A stretch of DNA of 64,000 nucleotides from Herbidospora daliensis (GTDB lineage: Bacteria > Actinomycetota > Actinomycetes > Streptosporangiales > Streptosporangiaceae). Made by a program: the position numbers and the translations under genes. Every line of letters starts with the position of its first letter. The stretch's first letter is position 1. Positions 61,353 through 64,000 of the stretch are shown in pieces. The stretch lies in assembly GCF_001570585.1 (NCBI RefSeq), contig NZ_BBXF01000005.1, forward strand, positions 496,001 through 560,000. The letters run 5' to 3'. The notes beneath the pieces are model-generated. The model did no database searches, had not been told where the DNA came from, and worked only from the letters and a program-made list of their open reading frames with translations.

Positions 61353-62925
61353 GGACGTTGACCAGCCAGAGGGCGTTCGACTGCAGGTTGGTCACCGACT
61401 TGGCGGCGACCAGGATCTGCGCCGGCTGGATCAGCGGCACGATCGGGCCGCCCTCGTTCATCTTGTGCTGGATGTCGACGTACAGCGCCGAGCGGGCGGC
61501 GTCGTCGACGGTGGTGCGGGCCTTGGCGCCCAGCTCCTCCAGTGCGGGGTTGGCGCCCTCGGCCCATCCGGCGCGCAGGCCGACGAGCTGGCCGGGCAGG
61601 AAGTTGAGGTAGTTGCTGGGGTCGGGGAAGTCGGGGCCCCACTGCCACAGGCCCATCTCCTCGGTGCCGCCCCGGTAGGACTCCAGCGCGGTCTGCACCG
61701 ACGCGGGGGCGAGCTCGACGTTGATGCCGACCTCCTTGAGGTTGGCCTGCACGCGGGCGGCGAGGTCGCCGAAGTTGAGGCCGTTGACCTGCACGTCGCT
61801 CGGGTAGTTCAGCTTGACGGTCGGGTTCTGCAGGCCCGACTCGGCGAGCGCGGCCTTGGCCTTGGCGACGTCGCGCTTGACGCCGTCGGCGGCCGGGAGC
61901 GCGCCGAGGAAGAGCGACGGGACGATGCCGGGCGCCTGGAGGGCTCCTTCGCCGGCCAGGTCGACGAGCCCCTGGTAGTCGACGCCGTAGCGCACGGCCT
62001 CCTGGAACTTGGGGTTGGAGGAGATCTTGGAGATCTCCGGGTTGTTGTTGCTGAACAGGAAGAACACGTTCGGCGAGGCGCCGTTGACGACCTGGAGGTC
62101 GCCCATGTTCTTGGCCTGCTCGGGCGACAGGTCGACCGCGATCTGCGACTCGCCCTTCTGGACGTTGAGCCGCTGCACGTTGGCCTGCGTGTTGCGGACG
62201 ACGACCTTGGAGTAGGCGGGCTTGGTGCCCCAGTACTTCTCGTTCACCTTCAGCACGACCTGCGAGGTGGTGCTGTAGCTCTCCAGGACGTACGGGCCGC
62301 TGCCGAGCGACTGCTTGTTGAAGAACGCCTCGGCGGTGTCGGTCTTGTCGGCGTCCTCGGCGTCGGTGGCGCCGTTCTGCTTGGCGACGGCCGAGTTGAC
62401 GACGCCCAGCGCGGGGTTGGGCAGGATGAACGGGATGGCGGTGTTCGGCTCCTCGCTGGCGATCACGACGGTGGCGGGGTCGGGCGCGGTGACCGTGAGG
62501 CCCGCCATCAGGAACGACGGGTTGCCCTTGACGTTCTTCACGCGGTTGAGCGAGAAGGCGACGTCGGCCGAGGTGAGCGGGGTGCCGTCGGAGAACTTCG
62601 CGTCCTGCCGCAGCTTGAACGTGTAGGTCTTGGCGTCGTCGGAGGCGGTGAACGACTCCGCGAGCGCCGGGATCGGCTTGGTGACGTCGCCGCCCTTGAA
62701 GGTGAGCAGCGTGTCGTAGATCGTCTGGTCGATCAGCAGCCCCGACGGCTCGTACATGCGGGCCGGGTCGGTGGTCTTGAGCTGGAACGCGGTGTCGATG
62801 ACCAGCGTCTTGCCGCCCTGCCCGCCGGGCGAGGACGGGGCGGCGGCGTTGCCACCGCCGCAGGCGGTGAGCAGGCTCAGCGCCACTGCGGCGGTGAGCG
62901 CACCGGCAGACCGGCGGATCTTCAT
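61339..62925 (-). CDS. Peptide-type ABC substrate-binding lipoprotein
   Basis: A 528-residue SBP_bac_5-type lipoprotein. Sec signal with lipobox (ALSLLTAC), then KFSDGTPLTSADVAFSLNRVKN, SGPYVLESYSTTSQVVLKVNEKYWG and FLFSNNNPEISKISSNPKFQEAVRYGVDYQGLV, standard for the family. ATG 62925 after GGAGTCCCTC. It is the first gene of the 16-gene run, 247 bases from the divergent XRE-cupin gene, with a good leftward promoter upstream. Confidence 0.94.
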   Translation of the reverse strand: MKIRRSAGALTAAVALSLLTACGGGNAAAPSSPGGQGGKTLVIDTAFQLKTTDPARMYEPSGLLIDQTIYDTLLTFKGGDVTKPIPALAESFTASDDAKTYTFKLRQDAKFSDGTPLTSADVAFSLNRVKNVKGNPSFLMAGLTVTAPDPATVVIASEEPNTAIPFILPNPALGVVNSAVAKQNGATDAEDADKTDTAEAFFNKQSLGSGPYVLESYSTTSQVVLKVNEKYWGTKPAYSKVVVRNTQANVQRLNVQKGESQIAVDLSPEQAKNMGDLQVVNGASPNVFFLFSNNNPEISKISSNPKFQEAVRYGVDYQGLVDLAGEGALQAPGIVPSLFLGALPAADGVKRDVAKAKAALAESGLQNPTVKLNYPSDVQVNGLNFGDLAARVQANLKEVGINVELAPASVQTALESYRGGTEEMGLWQWGPDFPDPSNYLNFLPGQLVGLRAGWAEGANPALEELGAKARTTVDDAARSALYVDIQHKMNEGGPIVPLIQPAQILVAAKSVTNLQSNALWLVNVRELG

Positions 62926-62999
62926 GAGGGACTCCAAGGCCGGGCTACGGGGGCCCGCTCAGAAATATGGGGCGATGTCATGACTCTCGTGCAGCCTTA

Positions 63000-63046
63000 C
63001 TGCACGTTGACCGCGCACGCTAGGCCGTGGGCAGGGACCACGTCAA
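63000..63046 (-). promoter_or_regulatory. Leftward promoter and operator of the transport/hyu cluster
   Basis: On the minus strand a TTGACG -35 (63041-63046) and a TAGCGT -10 (63017-63022) are 18 bases apart, with the start site expected near 63010. CTGCACGTTGAC (plus strand, 63000-63011) lies on that start site and resembles CTGCACGTGAC at 63135-63145 beside the divergent regulator gene. A regulator bound here would block initiation. Confidence 0.6.
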
Positions 63047-63083
63047 GAGTCGTCACCGCTGATCACCTGCTCACGACTGTCTG

Positions 63084-63145
63084 TTGACGGCGAATGCCCG
63101 CAGCCCTACGGTGCTGCCCACGCGTGTAGTTAACCTGCACGTGAC
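63084..63145 (+). promoter_or_regulatory. Rightward promoter and operator of second XRE-cupin gene
   Basis: TTGACG (63084-63089) and TACGGT (63107-63112) are 17 bases apart, so transcription should start near 63119. CTGCACGTGAC (63135-63145) lies downstream of the start, matching the sequence at the cluster promoter. The arrangement suggests that one protein controls both divergent units. Confidence 0.6.
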
Positions 63146-63172
63146 AGTGCGATGGTAGGAAGGACGGCGCGG

Positions 63173-63709
63173 GTGATCGGAGATCGCTTGCACGAGCTGC
63201 GCACCGAGCGGGGGATGAGCCTGCGGGCCCTGGCCGAGCAGGCCGGCGTCTCCCCCACGTTGCTCAGCCAGATCGAGCGGGGCGTCACCGAGCCCAGCCT
63301 GTCGACCCTGCGCCGCCTGGCCGGGGTGTTCGGCGCGTCCATCGCCTCGTTGTTCGAGGACCCCGCCGCGCCCGCGGTGTGGATCAGCAGGCCCGGTGAG
63401 CGCTCCACCCTCGGCGCGCCCAACGGCCAGATCCGCTACGAACGCCTGACGCCCGGCAACGGGCAACTTGAGGTCCTGCACGCCGTGCTGGCGCCCGGCG
63501 AGGTCTCCAGCGACGAGTTGTGGAGCCACCCGTCCCTGGAGTGCGTGTACGTCGTGTCCGGCACCCTGACCGTCCAGGTCGAGCGGTCGGTCTACACGGT
63601 CGCCGCCGGCGAGAGCCTGACGCTCGACTCCAACCGCCCCCACCGCTACCTGAACACCTCCGACACCGAGACGGAGATCGTTCTGGCCATAAACCCCCCG
63701 ACTCCTTGA
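63173..63709 (+). CDS. XRE-cupin transcriptional regulator (right boundary of cluster)
   Basis: A 178-residue regulator: XRE helix-turn-helix (IGDRLHELRTERGMSLRALAEQAGVSPTLLSQIERGVTEPSLSTLRRLAGVF) and cupin (VLAPGEVSSDELWSHPSLECVYVVSGTLTVQVERSVYTVAAGESLTLDSNRPHRYLNTS). GTG 63173 lies eight bases after GGAAGGA; ATG 63152 is in frame but lacks a site. Divergent from the first importer, so it is the prime candidate for cluster control. Followed 14 bases later by a TIGR04076-like gene. Confidence 0.92.
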   Translation: MIGDRLHELRTERGMSLRALAEQAGVSPTLLSQIERGVTEPSLSTLRRLAGVFGASIASLFEDPAAPAVWISRPGERSTLGAPNGQIRYERLTPGNGQLEVLHAVLAPGEVSSDELWSHPSLECVYVVSGTLTVQVERSVYTVAAGESLTLDSNRPHRYLNTSDTETEIVLAINPPTP

Positions 63710-63723
63710 AGGAGACCGGCCCC

Positions 63724-64000
63724 ATGGACGAAACCGACATGGAGATCTACGACCTCCGGGTCACCGTCGAACGCATCGAAGGCCGGTCGGTCTGCGGGAT
63801 GAACGTCGGCGACCACTTCGACCTGACCGACAGCGCCCACCTGAAGCTCCCCGACGGCAAGCACTTCTGCGTGTACGCCCTGGCCTCCGTGCTCCCCTTC
63901 CTCGCCGCCAAGCAGCGCGACCTGGCGGCGGGCGACTGGCTGGCCCAGGACACCCTGTTCGCCTGCCCCGACCCGGAGGAGCGCCTGATCATGCAGGTCT
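63724..64000 (+). CDS. TIGR04076-family protein (partial, cut by window end)
   Basis: The first 92 codons of a gene that runs off the window with no stop. MEIYDLRVTVERIEGRSVCGMNVGDHFDLTDSAHLKLPDGKHFCVYALASVLPFLAAKQR...CPDPEERLIMQV matches the small TIGR04076 family (about 95-120 residues, unknown function, conserved Cys and Gly-Asp). ATG 63724 after GAAGGAGA; probably cotranscribed with the XRE-cupin regulator. Confidence 0.75.
   Translation, partial: MDETDMEIYDLRVTVERIEGRSVCGMNVGDHFDLTDSAHLKLPDGKHFCVYALASVLPFLAAKQRDLAAGDWLAQDTLFACPDPEERLIMQV

Overview
The window is high-GC actinobacterial DNA. Clues are the strong G/C third-position bias, frequent GTG starts, four-base ATGA/GTGA gene overlaps, CBM2-tailed secreted glycosidases with Pro-Ser/Pro-Thr linkers, a mycothiol-type maleylpyruvate isomerase fold protein and F420/PPOX-type proteins. 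It most resembles the Streptosporangiales (Nonomuraea/Streptosporangium-like). That placement is inference from gene style, not a database match. No rRNA, tRNA, CRISPR array or intact insertion sequence was seen.

Layout. 0-4.3 kb: SRPBCC protein, DUF2306 membrane protein, an orphan histidine kinase, and a SAM methyltransferase whose Rossmann core is interrupted by about 266 residues of in-frame 66-bp repeats. 4.8-6.5 kb: a two-gene clpP operon whose second member has lost the catalytic serine, with a convergent ClgR/PopR-like regulator ending in Leu-Ala-Ala and a 7-3-7 palindrome upstream of the operon. 7-9 kb: an epoxide-hydrolase-like gene divergent from a WYL regulator across a perfect inverted repeat. 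9.8-26.6 kb: a dispersed plant-polysaccharide set (GH10 xylanase, feruloyl-esterase-like protein with a lectin domain, GH9 cellulase with its divergent LacI regulator, GH55-like beta-helix protein, unusual GH6 protein), interspersed with flavin oxidoreductases and MarR/PadR regulators. 26.6-41.5 kb: small regulator/enzyme pairs (HxlR, MerR, ECF sigma, PPOX, DHFR-like, MBL, serine hydrolase), three secreted proteins of one paralogous family (one of them back at 21 kb) and a proline-rich membrane protein.

41.5-62.9 kb is the most distinctive region: 16 consecutive minus-strand genes, nearly all overlapping. They encode two complete peptide/nickel-type ABC importers, hydantoinase/oxoprolinase A and two tandem B subunits, an imidazolonepropionase-like amidohydrolase, a SnoaL-like protein, an LLM flavin monooxygenase-like protein and a three-domain DUF885-SnoaL-RidA fusion. 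XRE-cupin regulator genes lie at both ends (40.9 and 63.2 kb). The probable logic is import of a small amide, peptide or cyclic imide, followed by ring or amide opening, oxidation and removal of reactive enamine/imine products. The substrate is unknown. The window ends inside a TIGR04076-like gene downstream of the second XRE-cupin regulator.
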